Source: Clostridiales bacterium
GTDB taxonomy: Bacteria; Bacillota; Clostridia; Saccharofermentanales; Saccharofermentanaceae
Direction of reading: 5' to 3'
NCBI GenBank assembly: GCA_017428545.1
Contig: JAFRQR010000020.1
Location: forward strand, 248,001-312,000
Length of the DNA stretch: 64,000 nt
Position 1 is the first letter of the stretch. Each line of letters begins with the position of its first letter. Positions 9,036 to 18,577 of this stretch are shown here, piece by piece. The position numbers and the translations under genes were made by a program. The notes under the pieces are model-generated. The model worked only from the letters and a program-made list of their open reading frames with translations, did no database searches and had not been told where the DNA came from.

Positions 9036-11291
9036 ATGAAAACATCAGTCATCGGATTTCCGAGGATCGGAAGAAACAGAGAGTTAAAGTTCGCAAGCGA
9101 AAAGTATTTCGCGGGCAAAATCAGCGAAGCCGAGCTTCTGGAGACGGGACGAATGCAGAGGGAGTTCAATCTCAAGACGCAGAAAAACGCGGGGATCGGC
9201 TTCATCTCCAGTAACGATTTTTCCTTCTACGATAACGTGCTGGACACCGCTTTTCTTTTTAACGCGGTACCGCAGCGATACAAGGATCTGGGGCTTTCCA
9301 CGATCGACACATACTTCGCCGCCGCCAGAGGCTATCAGGGCGATAAAGGAAACGTCAAGGCGCTCGCCATGAAAAAGTGGTTCAACACGAACTATCACTA
9401 CATCGTGCCGGAGATCGACGACGACACGAAGATCGAGCTCGTCGGGACAAAGCCGCTCGATGAATTTTCCGAGGCAAAAGCACTTGGCATCGACACAAAG
9501 GTGGCGCTCACAGGTCCTTTTACCTTCTTAAAACTTGCGCGTTTCACGGGTAAGAAAAAGGCAGAAGATTTTTCTTCTGTTCTTACGACGGAATACATCA
9601 AGCTCATCAACAAGCTTGCCGGATCCGGCGCTTCGGTCATCGAGTTTGACGAGCCGTATCTCGTCCGTGACCTCGACGGAAAAGACATCGCTTTATTTGA
9701 AGAGATCTACAAACAGATCCTGTCTGAAAAAGGCGCGCTTCAGATCTTTCTTCAGACCTATTTCGGCGATATCCGTGACATCTATAAGAACGTCGTGGCT
9801 CTGGATTTCGACGCGATCGGTATTGACTTTGTCGAAGGCAGAAAGAGCCTTGAACTTGTGAAGGAAAACGGCTTCCCGAAGGGAAAGCTCCTGATCGCAG
9901 GTGTCGTAAATGGTAAGAACATCTGGAAGAATAACTACGGTAAGACAAAGAAGCTTTTAGATGAGCTGTCCGCTGTCGTATCTGAAGACGCTCTCGTCGT
10001 CGGCACTTCCTGCTCTCTTCTGCACGTGCCGTACACGCTCGAAAGCGAGACGAAGCTCCCTTCTTCTTACAAGGCTCACTTCGCTTTTGCAGAAGAAAAA
10101 CTCATCGAACTTTCCGAGATCGCTTCTTCGGACAGCGCAGTTTTTGCCAAGAATGCAGAACTTTTTGCCAACCGTCCGGATGTTCTCGATCAGGCCGTAA
10201 AGGACCGTGTCAGCGGAATCCGCGAAGAAGATTACACCAGACTTCCGGTCTTTGAGGAAAGAGAAAAGATCCAAAAAGAGCTTCTGGGGCTGCCGCTTTT
10301 CCCGACGACAACGATCGGTTCGTTCCCGCAGACCGAAGATGTCAGACGCTATAGAAAAGACTTTAAGAACGGTGCGATCTCTGAAGCACAGTACGTTGCT
10401 TTTAACGAGGAAAAGATCCGTGCCTGCATCAAAAACCAGGAAGAGATCGGGCTGGATGTCCTCGTTCACGGCGAATACGAAAGAAACGACATGGTCGAGT
10501 ATTTCGGCGAGCACCTCTCGGGCTACGTCTTTACCGAGAAGGCGTGGGTCCTCTCCTACGGCACACGCTGTGTAAAGCCGCCGATCATCTGGGGAGATGT
10601 CTCTCGAAAAGAACCGATCACGGTCAGATGGTCCGTCTTTGCCAGAAGCTGCACGAAAAAGCCGGTTAAGGGCATGCTCACAGGTCCGGTCACGATCCTG
10701 AACTGGTCCTTCCCGCGTGAAGATATTTCCATCAAGGAAAGCACACTTCAGATCGCGCTTGCGATCCGTGACGAGGTCCTCGATCTTGAAAAGAACGGTA
10801 TCGGCATCATCCAGATCGATGAAGCCGCACTTCGCGAAAAGCTCCCTCTTCGAAAGTCCGACTGGTATTCTGAGTACCTCGACTGGGCGATCCCGGCCTT
10901 CCGTCTCGTGCATAGCGGTGTCAAGCCGGAAACGCAGATCCACACGCATATGTGCTACAGCGAATTTACGGACATCATCCCGGCGATCGATTCGATGGAC
11001 GCGGACGTCATCACTTTCGAGGCTTCCCGTTCCGATCTTCTGATCCTCGATGCCCTGAAGGAAAATAACTTTAAGACCGAAGTCGGCCCGGGCGTTTACG
11101 ATATCCACAGCCCGCGTGTCCCGTCCGTAGATGAGATCGTCGGACAGCTTACGAAGATCCGCGAAAAGACCGAAGACAGTAAACTCTGGGTCAACCCGGA
11201 CTGCGGCCTGAAGACTCGTGGCGAGACCGAAACAAACGCCAGCCTGAAAAACCTCGTTGCAGCCGCGAAGATCATCCGCGCAGGAAAATAA
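9036..11291 (+). CDS. metE: Cobalamin-independent methionine synthase
   Basis: 751 residues, the normal length for MetE, which methylates homocysteine using 5-methyltetrahydrofolate-polyglutamate. The ATG at 9036 was chosen over the longer frame because [18 protein letters not shown] is the classic MetE N-terminus and AGGAG precedes it. The zinc site is visible: HTHMC near residue 640 and [10 protein letters not shown] near 722. Substrate-site motifs include [11 protein letters not shown] near 425 and [11 protein letters not shown] near 485. It is followed 54 bp later by metF, which supplies its methyl donor. Confidence 0.97.
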   Translation: MKTSVIGFPRIGRNRELKFASEKYFAGKISEAELLETGRMQREFNLKTQKNAGIGFISSNDFSFYDNVLDTAFLFNAVPQRYKDLGLSTIDTYFAAARGYQGDKGNVKALAMKKWFNTNYHYIVPEIDDDTKIELVGTKPLDEFSEAKALGIDTKVALTGPFTFLKLARFTGKKKAEDFSSVLTTEYIKLINKLAGSGASVIEFDEPYLVRDLDGKDIALFEEIYKQILSEKGALQIFLQTYFGDIRDIYKNVVALDFDAIGIDFVEGRKSLELVKENGFPKGKLLIAGVVNGKNIWKNNYGKTKKLLDELSAVVSEDALVVGTSCSLLHVPYTLESETKLPSSYKAHFAFAEEKLIELSEIASSDSAVFAKNAELFANRPDVLDQAVKDRVSGIREEDYTRLPVFEEREKIQKELLGLPLFPTTTIGSFPQTEDVRRYRKDFKNGAISEAQYVAFNEEKIRACIKNQEEIGLDVLVHGEYERNDMVEYFGEHLSGYVFTEKAWVLSYGTRCVKPPIIWGDVSRKEPITVRWSVFARSCTKKPVKGMLTGPVTILNWSFPREDISIKESTLQIALAIRDEVLDLEKNGIGIIQIDEAALREKLPLRKSDWYSEYLDWAIPAFRLVHSGVKPETQIHTHMCYSEFTDIIPAIDSMDADVITFEASRSDLLILDALKENNFKTEVGPGVYDIHSPRVPSVDEIVGQLTKIREKTEDSKLWVNPDCGLKTRGETETNASLKNLVAAAKIIRAGK

Positions 11292-11345
11292 GAGAGCCGG
11301 CAGCCACCGGCCCCGCCCTCTTATGAAAACGAAAAGGAGGATCGC

Positions 11346-12206
11346 ATGAAGATCTCTGAACTTTATAAAAACAAAAAGAGAAGTCTCTCGTTTGAGATCT
11401 TCCCTCCCAAAAAGGACACCGAGCTTGCGAGCATCGATGAGACGTTAAAAGTACTGTGCGAACTGCACCCGGACTTCATCAGTGTGACGTTCGGAGCCGG
11501 AGGAAGCGCAAACAGTAACCGTACGATCGAGATCGCGAAGAACATCAAGCAGAACTACGGGATCGAACCGGTCGTGCACCTGACTTCCCTTCACTACGAT
11601 AAGTCGGAGATCGATGAATTTGCAAAAGCCATGAAGGAAGCAGGGATCGAAAACATCCTCGCGCTTCGTGGTGACAGAAATCCGACGATCGCCGAAAAGG
11701 ATGATTTCCACCATGCTTCGGACCTGATCGGATACTTAAAATCGAAATACGATTTCTGCGTGCTCGGGGCCTGCTATCCGGAATGCCATCCGGAATCGGA
11801 AAACAAAGTTTCCGACATGAAGGGCCTGAAAGCTAAAGTCGATGCCGGCGCGGAAGTGCTCGTGTCCCAGCTCTTTTTCGAAAACCAGAAGTTCTATGAT
11901 TTCCAGGAGCGCTGCCGTATCGCGGGGATCGAAGTTCCTCTTATTCCGGGCATTATGCCGGTCATCAACGCCAACCAGATCAAGCGCATGATCAGCCTTT
12001 GCAATGCAAGTTTTCCCGAGCGCTTTTGCCGTATCATCAGACGCTACGAAAACAACAGTGAAGCGCTTTTCGATGCGGGCATGTCTTATTGCTTAAGCCA
12101 GATCATAGACCTTATCGCCGACGGCATCCCGGGGATCCATCTGTATACGATGAATAACCCGAAAGTCGCAAGAAGGATCTGTGACGGTATACGAAATCTC
12201 GTCTGA
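11346..12206 (+). CDS. metF: 5,10-methylenetetrahydrofolate reductase
   Basis: 286 residues starting MKISELYKNKKRSLSFEIFP, the standard MetF start (SFEIFPPK). The FAD TIM barrel shows VTFGAGGS near residue 40, LALRGD near 105, and GACYPECHPE near 142. The enzyme makes 5-methyl-THF from 5,10-methylene-THF, feeding MetE just upstream. The ribosome site is AAAGGAGG. The unit metE-metF ends at a strong hairpin after the gene. Confidence 0.96.
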   Translation: MKISELYKNKKRSLSFEIFPPKKDTELASIDETLKVLCELHPDFISVTFGAGGSANSNRTIEIAKNIKQNYGIEPVVHLTSLHYDKSEIDEFAKAMKEAGIENILALRGDRNPTIAEKDDFHHASDLIGYLKSKYDFCVLGACYPECHPESENKVSDMKGLKAKVDAGAEVLVSQLFFENQKFYDFQERCRIAGIEVPLIPGIMPVINANQIKRMISLCNASFPERFCRIIRRYENNSEALFDAGMSYCLSQIIDLIADGIPGIHLYTMNNPKVARRICDGIRNLV

Positions 12207-12232
12207 TGCAAAGAAGACGTCAACAAGAAGAA

Positions 12233-12270
12233 AGCAGGGTCTCCGCTTCCGGGCGCCCTGCTTTTGTTTT
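12233..12270 (+). terminator. Terminator of metE-metF
   Basis: Stem AGCAGGG with CCCTGCT and a GC-rich loop, followed by TTTTGTTTTCTTCTTTTCT. It lies 27 bp after the metF stop. Confidence 0.8.
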
Positions 12271-12330
12271 CTTCTTTTCTATCTTCGTGATGGAAATTCT
12301 TCCAAATGCCCTGTTTTCTACTCAACAGAC

Positions 12331-12513
12331 TTATTCTTTTGTTTTCTTCGGAGAGTGGCACATCGAAGCGGACGGACAGGACGCGCAGTTACATCCGCAT
12401 GAGGACTTTCCTTTGCGCTTATCGGAGATCATCTTATAGATCACAAGTCCCACGACAACAAGCAGAATAAGACTTATGATGATCGTTCCTAAATTGTCGG
12501 AGATCCAGGTCAT
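12331..12513 (-). CDS. FeoB-associated Cys-rich membrane peptide
   Basis: 60 residues: one N-terminal transmembrane helix (TIIISLILLVVVGLVIYKM) followed by a basic Cys-rich tail (SSCGCNCASCPSASMCH). This is the pattern of the FeoB_associated family, often encoded at the end of feoAB operons and thought to support ferrous iron uptake. No feo gene is near, so this is a stand-alone copy. The ribosome site AAAGGA precedes the ATG. Function is inferred from family only. Confidence 0.85.
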   Translation of the reverse strand: MTWISDNLGTIIISLILLVVVGLVIYKMISDKRKGKSSCGCNCASCPSASMCHSPKKTKE

Positions 12514-12540
12514 TTCTTAAATCCTTTCATACGCATGCGG

Positions 12541-12623
12541 GCGTCAATATACCGTTTTTTTCCTCATATTGACGCAAGTGTTGACACTTTATGGGTCAAT
12601 TCGTCAACAAGTGCGTCAATATA
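12541..12623. repeat. Palindromic repeat cluster with 15-nt loop (family B)
   Basis: GCGTCAATAT and ATATTGACGC form a perfect 10-bp inverted repeat around a 15-nt T-rich loop. Next come GTTGAC...GTCAAC and a third GCGTCAATAT arm. The TTGAC/GTCAA core therefore recurs at least five times in 83 bp. It lies between the FeoB-associated gene and the esterase. The architecture resembles the larger arrays at 21.9 and 30.9 kb but the arm sequence differs. Confidence 0.7.
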
Positions 12624-12775
12624 CTCTTAAGGCAACTTCATTTTATCATACAAATGGAGAGCAACATCTCCTTTTGCTCCCGGCTACCATACTTCTGTTC
12701 CCTGCTATCGCACAAATTGAAAACACTTCTTTCTTATGGTACCTTGGAAATAGTAATCATCAGGAGGTGCATTTT

Positions 12776-13690
12776 ATGGCAGGATTTGGGATCCTCAAAA
12801 GAGTAGCGGACGAAAACAGAAAGTTTTTCATCAAGAACTGCATCCAGTTCGATACCCCGCGTCTTCAAAACGAACAATATCCGGACGGCGTGAATGTCGA
12901 ATCCGACATCCCCTATATCGAAGGAGAAAATGTCGTAACTCCGAGCTTTGACGAAAGCCTCTGCTCTTCTTTACGGGTTCTCGATATCTATACTCCCGAA
13001 AACAGCAAAGCCGATGAGATCTTCCTTCTGATCCACGGCGGTGCTTTTGTATACGGATGCAAAGAACTGGACAAATGCTTCGGTATGCATCTTGCGAAAA
13101 AGTCCGGTATCACGGTGGCGAACATCAACTACCGTCTCCTTCCGACGACTGATCTTCAGGGCGTTCTGAGCGACGTTTTTGCGGCGGTCACTTTCCTTTC
13201 TAAAAAGGGCTTTTCGAAGTTCCATACGATCGGCGATTCTGCCGGTGGTTACCTCTGCCTCATCACGGCGCTCCTTCTGAATTCCAAGCAGATGCGCGAT
13301 GAGTGCGGTCTTTCCGATTTTTCGGCGGACGTCTGCTGCCCGAGTACCAGCCCGATCTGCGGAGACCACATCGAGAGTCCGAGACAGTTCGCCGGCATTT
13401 TCTTCGATCCAGACAAAAAGATGCCTTCGTACATCTACGATCTCGGCGATGCCGTCGAGAAATACGGCTGCCCGCCGTGTGTACTTACCACCGGTGACCA
13501 GGACATGATGCTTAAGCAGAACGATCACCTTTATAAGCGCCTGAAGAAGATGGGCATTACGGTCGAGTACTACTGCGCGGAGACCACGGAAGAAACCCGT
13601 CCGATGCATCACGTTTATGCGATCGCACATCCCGAATGGCCGGAAGGCATAAAAACGATCGACCTGACGATCGAAAACGCGAAGAGATAA
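12776..13690 (+). CDS. Alpha/beta hydrolase (acetyl-esterase/lipase type)
   Basis: 304 residues from the ATG at 12776, which has AGGAGGT eight bases upstream; the open frame extends further 5' without a ribosome site. Hormone-sensitive-lipase features are clear: oxyanion motif HGGAF near residue 87, nucleophile motif GDSAGGY near 152, the acid in TGDQD near 240, and the His in MHHVYAI near 277. There is no signal peptide, so it is probably a cytoplasmic carboxylesterase. The substrate is unknown. It is monocistronic. Confidence 0.88.
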   Translation: MAGFGILKRVADENRKFFIKNCIQFDTPRLQNEQYPDGVNVESDIPYIEGENVVTPSFDESLCSSLRVLDIYTPENSKADEIFLLIHGGAFVYGCKELDKCFGMHLAKKSGITVANINYRLLPTTDLQGVLSDVFAAVTFLSKKGFSKFHTIGDSAGGYLCLITALLLNSKQMRDECGLSDFSADVCCPSTSPICGDHIESPRQFAGIFFDPDKKMPSYIYDLGDAVEKYGCPPCVLTTGDQDMMLKQNDHLYKRLKKMGITVEYYCAETTEETRPMHHVYAIAHPEWPEGIKTIDLTIENAKR

Positions 13691-13726
13691 TCGGTATCGA
13701 ATAGTTTGAAAATCCCATAAAAGTAT

Positions 13727-13763
13727 ATGAAAAAGAGGCGCCCCGGAGACCCGGAGCGCCTCT
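13727..13763 (-). terminator. Terminator for the 13827 gene (possibly bidirectional)
   Basis: GAGGCGC pairs with GCGCCTC around a GC-rich loop. An A-run on the + strand gives a T-run on the minus strand, so it mainly serves the minus-strand gene to its right. Confidence 0.7.
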
Positions 13764-13826
13764 TCCACTAAAGAAAGAAGGTAACTATGAAAACATGACA
13801 AACACTCAACAAACTTATTTCACCTT

Positions 13827-14249
13827 TTAAGCCGTCAGGACCGGCTGCGGAGCCCTTTCGGAAGCCGGCCTGCGCTGCGTTTTTCTCCGGATCGGCTTTC
13901 TATTCGGAGCATAACCATATCCCATCACGCTATAAGAAACGTATCCAGATCTCGCCCCGTTTTGCAGATCATAACCATATCCCACATTATTCTGCCGGCC
14001 GCAGCGCGCCTGTCTTTCTCTTTCCGAAGATGCGACACTTCTTGCTGCATCCATCTGAGCCCGGTACTGCGCCTGCATCTGCGCCTGAGCCTGAAGCTGA
14101 GCCTGCATCTGCTCTCTTCTTCTAAGTTCGGCATTTCTTCTTGCCTCTCTTCTCAGCTGTCTTTTTCTCGCCTGCGCTTCCTTCGTAATATCTGCCGAAC
14201 CTTTCATCAGAAAGATCACTCCTGCCAAAAATACCAACACACTCCACAT
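13827..14249 (-). CDS. Membrane-anchored Arg/Gln-rich protein, unknown function
   Basis: About 140 residues if translation starts at the ATG at 14249 (GAGGG eight bases upstream); an in-frame ATG at 14288 would add 13 residues. An N-terminal transmembrane segment (WSVLVFLAGVIFLMKG) is followed by a helical region rich in R, Q and A (MQAQLQAQAQMQAQYRAQM). The C-terminal tail is basic and Tyr/Gly-rich. This is low-complexity sequence with no recognised domain. Being bracketed by its own terminator and a ribosome site supports a real gene. Confidence 0.6.
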   Translation of the reverse strand: MWSVLVFLAGVIFLMKGSADITKEAQARKRQLRREARRNAELRRREQMQAQLQAQAQMQAQYRAQMDAARSVASSERERQARCGRQNNVGYGYDLQNGARSGYVSYSVMGYGYAPNRKPIRRKTQRRPASERAPQPVLTA

Positions 14250-14323
14250 ACTTGCTTCCCTCACTTTACTTGCCTCAGCCTTCCTCATTTCCGGCTTCGT
14301 TTCTCATATCGTGACTACATGAT

Positions 14324-14356
14324 ACAAAAAGTGCTGTCCGATTAATCGGACAGCAC
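14324..14356 (-). terminator. Terminator of the 14421 gene
   Basis: GTGCTGTCCGAT and ATCGGACAGCAC form a perfect 12-bp stem with a two-base loop, next to an A-run that reads as T on the minus strand. Confidence 0.85.
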
Positions 14357-14420
14357 CAGAGGGATTTGATTCTGTTTTCAAAAGTTCTCAATCGCCAGTA
14401 TTACAGCGCTTTTCGATAAG

Positions 14421-15566
14421 TTATACCGTTTCGCCGCCCCACTCGACAAGGACGAATCCTTCACGCTCTTCGAGTGACGGATTCATGGAAGCAAGATCCT
14501 GTTCTTTTATATCCACATATTCATCGGATGCGTAGAAGAACATGTTCACGCGGACGATCGTATCCGGTAAAGGATCAACTTCCAGCTTCGCGGCATTTTC
14601 GTATGCTTCGGTCTGGAAAGAGATCACGTTATACGGATTTTCTTCCATCTGCGGGAGCCAGTACATGATAAACGTATTCGCCTCCGTGTCAGAAAGACCC
14701 AGGTCGGAAAGTGCTTTTTCCAAAAAAGCGGCGGTGTCTTCGCCCTTCACGCAGAAGCCACGGGAAGTATCCGGGTCCATGTTGAGATCTGCCTCCCAGA
14801 AGAGATACTCGTACTTCCGGCCGTTTGCGTCGGTGATCGTGCCGTCCGGTGAAGTCTTCACGGTCCATCCTTCGCCATATTTCGGGTATGTGTGAGTCAG
14901 TTTTCCGTCGATACTAAGGTTCACCGAAACTTCGCGGCACTGCTCGTCGTAAAGGTAAATGATCGGCGCGTGGATACACATCTCCCGGTAGGAGGAGTCG
15001 GGCTCCACATGAGATTCCGTTCTGATCGCCTGCCAGATCTTCACACAGCCGAAAGCGCCAAGCGCAAATACAAACAACATCGCAAAGCTGCTCAATGCCA
15101 GTGCTCTTTGATCTTTAAGCTGGGAACTGCGGATAACAAAATATAGTGCAAATCCGATCGCAGCAAGCGTTGCGGCGACAGTCAGAATAAACCCGCCGAA
15201 GACCGCCAAGGATCTAAACGTAAATTTAAACGATTCTCTGGAATAAGATCCATTAGGTCCGCGTGTGGTTTTTTCCAGCCCGTTCCACTCGACTGTCGTT
15301 TCGGGAACCGGAGCCTGCGTCGGTGTAGATGTTTCCGCCGAGCCCGGAGTCGGCGTCGCTTCACCGATAGCAACTGCTACCTCATCGTATAATCCTTCAA
15401 ACCAGATCGAGTTATCCCAACCGGTTTCCTTATGGATAGGCTTGAGATAACAGCGTACAAGATCTGGTTTTACAAAGAATAAGATAAGCAGGAAAAGCAC
15501 TGTGATGACGATCACGGTGATCACTTTTTTTATGTACTCTCCCTTATACTCTGAGATCGGTGCCAT
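14421..15566 (-). CDS. Two-to-three-pass membrane protein with conserved extracytoplasmic domain, unknown function
   Basis: 381 residues. The N-terminal helix (VITVIVITVLFLLILFFV) is followed by a Pro/Thr-rich segment (TPTPGSAETSTPTQAPVPET), then two more helices near 115-170. A C-terminal domain of about 190 residues starts with HAPIIYLYDEQ and contains KYGEGWTVKTSPDGT and YLFWEADL. I have seen similar IYLYP...YLFWE domains in conserved hypothetical proteins of Clostridia, but know of no function. Topology is inferred from hydrophobicity only. Confidence 0.7.
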   Translation of the reverse strand: MAPISEYKGEYIKKVITVIVITVLFLLILFFVKPDLVRCYLKPIHKETGWDNSIWFEGLYDEVAVAIGEATPTPGSAETSTPTQAPVPETTVEWNGLEKTTRGPNGSYSRESFKFTFRSLAVFGGFILTVAATLAAIGFALYFVIRSSQLKDQRALALSSFAMLFVFALGAFGCVKIWQAIRTESHVEPDSSYREMCIHAPIIYLYDEQCREVSVNLSIDGKLTHTYPKYGEGWTVKTSPDGTITDANGRKYEYLFWEADLNMDPDTSRGFCVKGEDTAAFLEKALSDLGLSDTEANTFIMYWLPQMEENPYNVISFQTEAYENAAKLEVDPLPDTIVRVNMFFYASDEYVDIKEQDLASMNPSLEEREGFVLVEWGGETV

Positions 15567-15630
15567 AAGTCATTCCTCCGCTTTTAAAAGGACTTCACTT
15601 ATCAGACGATTCTTTTTCTTTATGCGTTGC

Positions 15631-15668
15631 AAAAAGCGGCAGTTCCGATACCGGATCTGCCGCCTTTT
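15631..15668 (-). terminator. Rubrerythrin terminator (bidirectional)
   Basis: GCGGCAG pairs with CTGCCGC, with A5 on the left and T6 on the right. It lies just after the rubrerythrin stop. Confidence 0.85.
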
Positions 15669-15684
15669 TTCACTCTTTCGGGGA

Positions 15685-16230
15685 TCAATAGTTATCTGCG
15701 TTGATCTCGAAGTAAGACTGCGGGTGGTTGCAGGTCGGGCAAACGTCCGGAGCCTTTGTGCCGACTACGATATGACCGCAGTTTCTGCACTCCCAGACCT
15801 TTACTTCGCTCTTTTCAAAGACCTGCGCGGTCTCGATGTTTTTCAGAAGTGCACGATAACGCTCTTCGTGGTGCTTTTCGATCGCTGCGACAAGGCGGAA
15901 CTTCTTGGCAAGCTCCGGGAAACCCTCTTCCTCAGCGGTCTTGGCAAAGCCCTCGTACATGTCGGTCCACTCATAGTTTTCGCCGTCAGCTGCAGCCTGA
16001 AGATTTGCCTTTGTGTCGCCGATGCCCTTGAGTTCCTTAAACCACATCTTTGCGTGTTCTTTTTCGTTCTCAGCGGTCTTCAGAAAAAGCGCCGACATCT
16101 GTTCGTAGCCTTCTTTTTTCGCCACGGATGCGAAGTATGTATACTTGTTTCTTGCCTGAGATTCGCCTGCAAAAGCAGCCTCAAGGTTCTTTTCGGTCTG
16201 TGTGCCGGAATACGGATTCGGATTTGCCAT
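15685..16230 (-). CDS. Rubrerythrin
   Basis: 181 residues starting at the ATG at 16230 ([10 protein letters not shown]...), with AGAGGTGG just upstream. The N-terminal ferritin-like di-iron domain shows the expected Glu/His ligands ([32 protein letters not shown]). The C-terminal rubredoxin domain has two CxxC knuckles (CRNCG, CPTCN). In anaerobes it reduces hydrogen peroxide with electrons from NAD(P)H-dependent carriers. The AAAAGCAC-type motif lies 77 bp upstream of the start. It appears to be monocistronic. Confidence 0.96.
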   Translation of the reverse strand: MANPNPYSGTQTEKNLEAAFAGESQARNKYTYFASVAKKEGYEQMSALFLKTAENEKEHAKMWFKELKGIGDTKANLQAAADGENYEWTDMYEGFAKTAEEEGFPELAKKFRLVAAIEKHHEERYRALLKNIETAQVFEKSEVKVWECRNCGHIVVGTKAPDVCPTCNHPQSYFEINADNY

Positions 16231-16364
16231 AGTTGCCACCTCTTTCTAATTGGTTTGGTTCTTGATTTCGCTTGGTTTCTTCTTAGAAACCTATGAATCT
16301 ATTATAGTGCTTTTCGCGAGGTAAAGATAGCACGTCAGTGTTCCATCTTCCAGATCGCGGATTT

Positions 16365-17000
16365 TCATTCCTTCGGAAGATGTTTTTTCAGATCTCTTCG
16401 GATCTTCATTTCCTCATAATCAAGCCGCTCAACATGCGGTGCGTGACGCTGAATGCGCGCTATGGCTTCCTCCTGCTCTTCTTCACTGGAAAGCGAAAGA
16501 CCGTTGGCCCGGGTGCCTTTGGCCATCTTTTTCAGTTCAGACTTACTGAGCTGCTTTTTCCCGACATTGATCGGCACGACCGGATCGTTGTTTTTATCAA
16601 GAAACGCAACAATAAAAAAGTCCGTATACGAATTACCGTGGCCGTACCTGTTTACAATGCGCAAACGGTTCACATACGGGCAAACGAACTTGATATCCGC
16701 AAGCTTATAGGCGATGGCCAGTTTTCCGTTTCTCGTACCGTATGCTTTGGAAAGATCATCCGCATGCTCGATCAGGATCAAACCATCTTCGGTGAAGTGC
16801 ACATTTCCGAAAGATTCTGTAAACGGATGCTTCGACTGAAGATCGGCGATGATTTTTTTTGCGCTCCTTTTACCTACGGCCTTTCCGATCAAAACGATGA
16901 TCAGGATCACTGCCGGAATAATGAGTGCGCCAAGAATTCCGCGGATATGATCCGCCGTCGTTTTGGCAGTCTGCGCTGCCAGTAAAACTACAATATTCAT
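16365..17000 (-). CDS. Membrane-anchored protein of unknown function
   Basis: 211 residues from the ATG at 17000, with GAGGG upstream. One transmembrane helix lies near residues 22-42 (ILGALIIPAVILIIVLIGKAVG). The cytoplasmic domain has the segments FGNVHFTEDGLILIEHADD and IVNRYGHGNSYTDFFIVAFLD. The charged C-terminal part is rich in K and E and probably helical. No family was recognised. It is followed by the rubrerythrin gene on the same strand, 135 bp away. Confidence 0.65.
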   Translation of the reverse strand: MNIVVLLAAQTAKTTADHIRGILGALIIPAVILIIVLIGKAVGKRSAKKIIADLQSKHPFTESFGNVHFTEDGLILIEHADDLSKAYGTRNGKLAIAYKLADIKFVCPYVNRLRIVNRYGHGNSYTDFFIVAFLDKNNDPVVPINVGKKQLSKSELKKMAKGTRANGLSLSSEEEQEEAIARIQRHAPHVERLDYEEMKIRRDLKKHLPKE

Positions 17001-17079
17001 ACCCAAAACCCTCTTGTTTTAAACTAACCCAACGCCATCATTATATTCAATATCAGCTTGTATGGCACTCGTTTTTAAG

Positions 17080-17109
17080 AAAAAACAGCCGGGACAATCG
17101 CCCGGCTGT
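17080..17109 (-). terminator. Terminator of the GH13 operon
   Basis: ACAGCCGGG pairs with CCCGGCTGT around an 7-nt loop, with an A-run that reads T on the minus strand. Confidence 0.85.
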
Positions 17110-17140
17110 TTCGGTTGTTTCGGAAAAAGATGCTGCTTCG

Positions 17141-18574
17141 TCAGTTTTCCATTTTCCAGATCGCGCAGGAGTAAGGCGGAAGGACCGAACCGCCGCCGAA
17201 GTCGTGGAGGTTTCCGGTCAGAAGGTCGACCGCCTGCCCGCAGCCGGCATCAAAGTGCGCGGTGTATTCGCTGTCCGCGGCGTTGATCGCGACCAGGATT
17301 CGCTCGTAGGTCTTGCCGGCACGGCAATCCGGATAGGTCAGGGCGCCTTCTCCGGATGAGGGACCCGAACCTGAACCGTCGCCTTCCCAGCGGCGCTCGA
17401 AAATGCACTGCTGGTTGGTAAGAACGACGGAGCGGAAACTGCCGTAATTGAGCGCAGGGCTATGGGACTTGATCTCGGAAAGTTTGGCAATATGCTCGGT
17501 TAGATCTGTCCATTCGGGCTTTTCAAAACAGGGCCTTAACGCCGGATCGCCGTCTTCCTTTTTTGCCTTTTCGCCCCACTCGGAACCGTAGTAGACGCAG
17601 GGAAATCCGGGCATGCCGAATGCCAGCGTGTAGATCAGCGGAAGGTGTGCGGGGTTATTGAGGTTTGACGCGATCCTCGTAACGTCGTGGTTATCGACAA
17701 AACTCATCAGGTGAAGGCCTCTGAACCAGCTCCAGTTCTCAGGACCGAACTGCTGGATCAATGTGTGGATGACCTCAAACATGTTCAGGCAGTTAAAGCT
17801 GCTGAAAAGGCCCTTGTAGCAGGCATAGTTGGTGCACGAATGGCACATCTCCCCGTTGACCCACATCTTGTAGTCACCGTGCAGGAGTTCCCCGAGGAGC
17901 AGGAACTCAGGCTTTAAGGAGTCCGTAAAGCTTCGTAGTCTCTTCAGGAAATCCCGGTCGAGGCAGTATGCGACATCGAGCCTTAATCCGTCGATATCGA
18001 AATAATCGACCCAGTAGCGGATCTTGTCGAAGATATGGTTTACGACGGCGTCATTTCGGAGGTTGAGTTTGACAAGGTCGAAGCAGCCTTCCCAGCCCTC
18101 GTACCAAAAGCCGTCATTGTAATTGGAATTTCCGTCAAAGGAAATGTGGAACCAGTCTTTATAAGGCGAGTCCCATTTCTTTTCCTGTACATCGTGAAAC
18201 GCCCAAAAGCCTCTGCCGACGTGGTTGAAGACGCCGTCGAGGACGACGCGGATGCCGGCTTCGTGAAGTGCCTCGACGACTTCCTTAAAGTCAGCGTTCG
18301 TGCCGAGACGGCGGTCGATAAGGCCGTAGTCTCTGGTGTTATAGCCGTGCGTATCCGATTCGAAGACCGGGGAAAAATACACGGCGGTGATGCCGAGTTT
18401 TTGAAGGTGCGGGATCCAGCCGATCACTTTTTTGATCGGGGCTGCGGGACAAGTGCTTTTCGCGCAGGAAACCGCTACCCCCTGATCGGTATACTCTGCC
18501 GGTGCATTTTCAAAAGGCGCGCCGACAAAACCCAGCGGGTATATCTGATAAAAAACGGATTCTTCAAACCACAT
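17141..18574 (-). CDS. GH13 alpha-amylase-family enzyme (maltodextrin-degrading type)
   Basis: 477 residues with the complete GH13 barrel. Region I is DGVFNHVG near residue 113. Region II is DGLRLDVAY with the nucleophile Asp near 205. Region III is LLGELLHGD with the acid/base Glu near 230. Region IV is FVDNHDVTRI near 296. There is no signal peptide, so it is intracellular; the layout suits a cyclomaltodextrinase/neopullulanase-like enzyme acting on imported maltodextrins. A short insert near residue 36-44 (CAKSTCPAAP) is encoded by a copy of the dispersed AAAAGCAC word. It starts 3 bp after the PPOX gene stop, so the two are co-transcribed. Confidence 0.9.
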   Translation of the reverse strand: MWFEESVFYQIYPLGFVGAPFENAPAEYTDQGVAVSCAKSTCPAAPIKKVIGWIPHLQKLGITAVYFSPVFESDTHGYNTRDYGLIDRRLGTNADFKEVVEALHEAGIRVVLDGVFNHVGRGFWAFHDVQEKKWDSPYKDWFHISFDGNSNYNDGFWYEGWEGCFDLVKLNLRNDAVVNHIFDKIRYWVDYFDIDGLRLDVAYCLDRDFLKRLRSFTDSLKPEFLLLGELLHGDYKMWVNGEMCHSCTNYACYKGLFSSFNCLNMFEVIHTLIQQFGPENWSWFRGLHLMSFVDNHDVTRIASNLNNPAHLPLIYTLAFGMPGFPCVYYGSEWGEKAKKEDGDPALRPCFEKPEWTDLTEHIAKLSEIKSHSPALNYGSFRSVVLTNQQCIFERRWEGDGSGSGPSSGEGALTYPDCRAGKTYERILVAINAADSEYTAHFDAGCGQAVDLLTGNLHDFGGGSVLPPYSCAIWKMEN

Positions 18575-18577
18575 GGA

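Noticed and set aside
9957-11108. 383-residue open frame on the minus strand
   Set aside because: It lies entirely opposite metE, has no ribosome site, and its composition is that of a complement of a coding strand.
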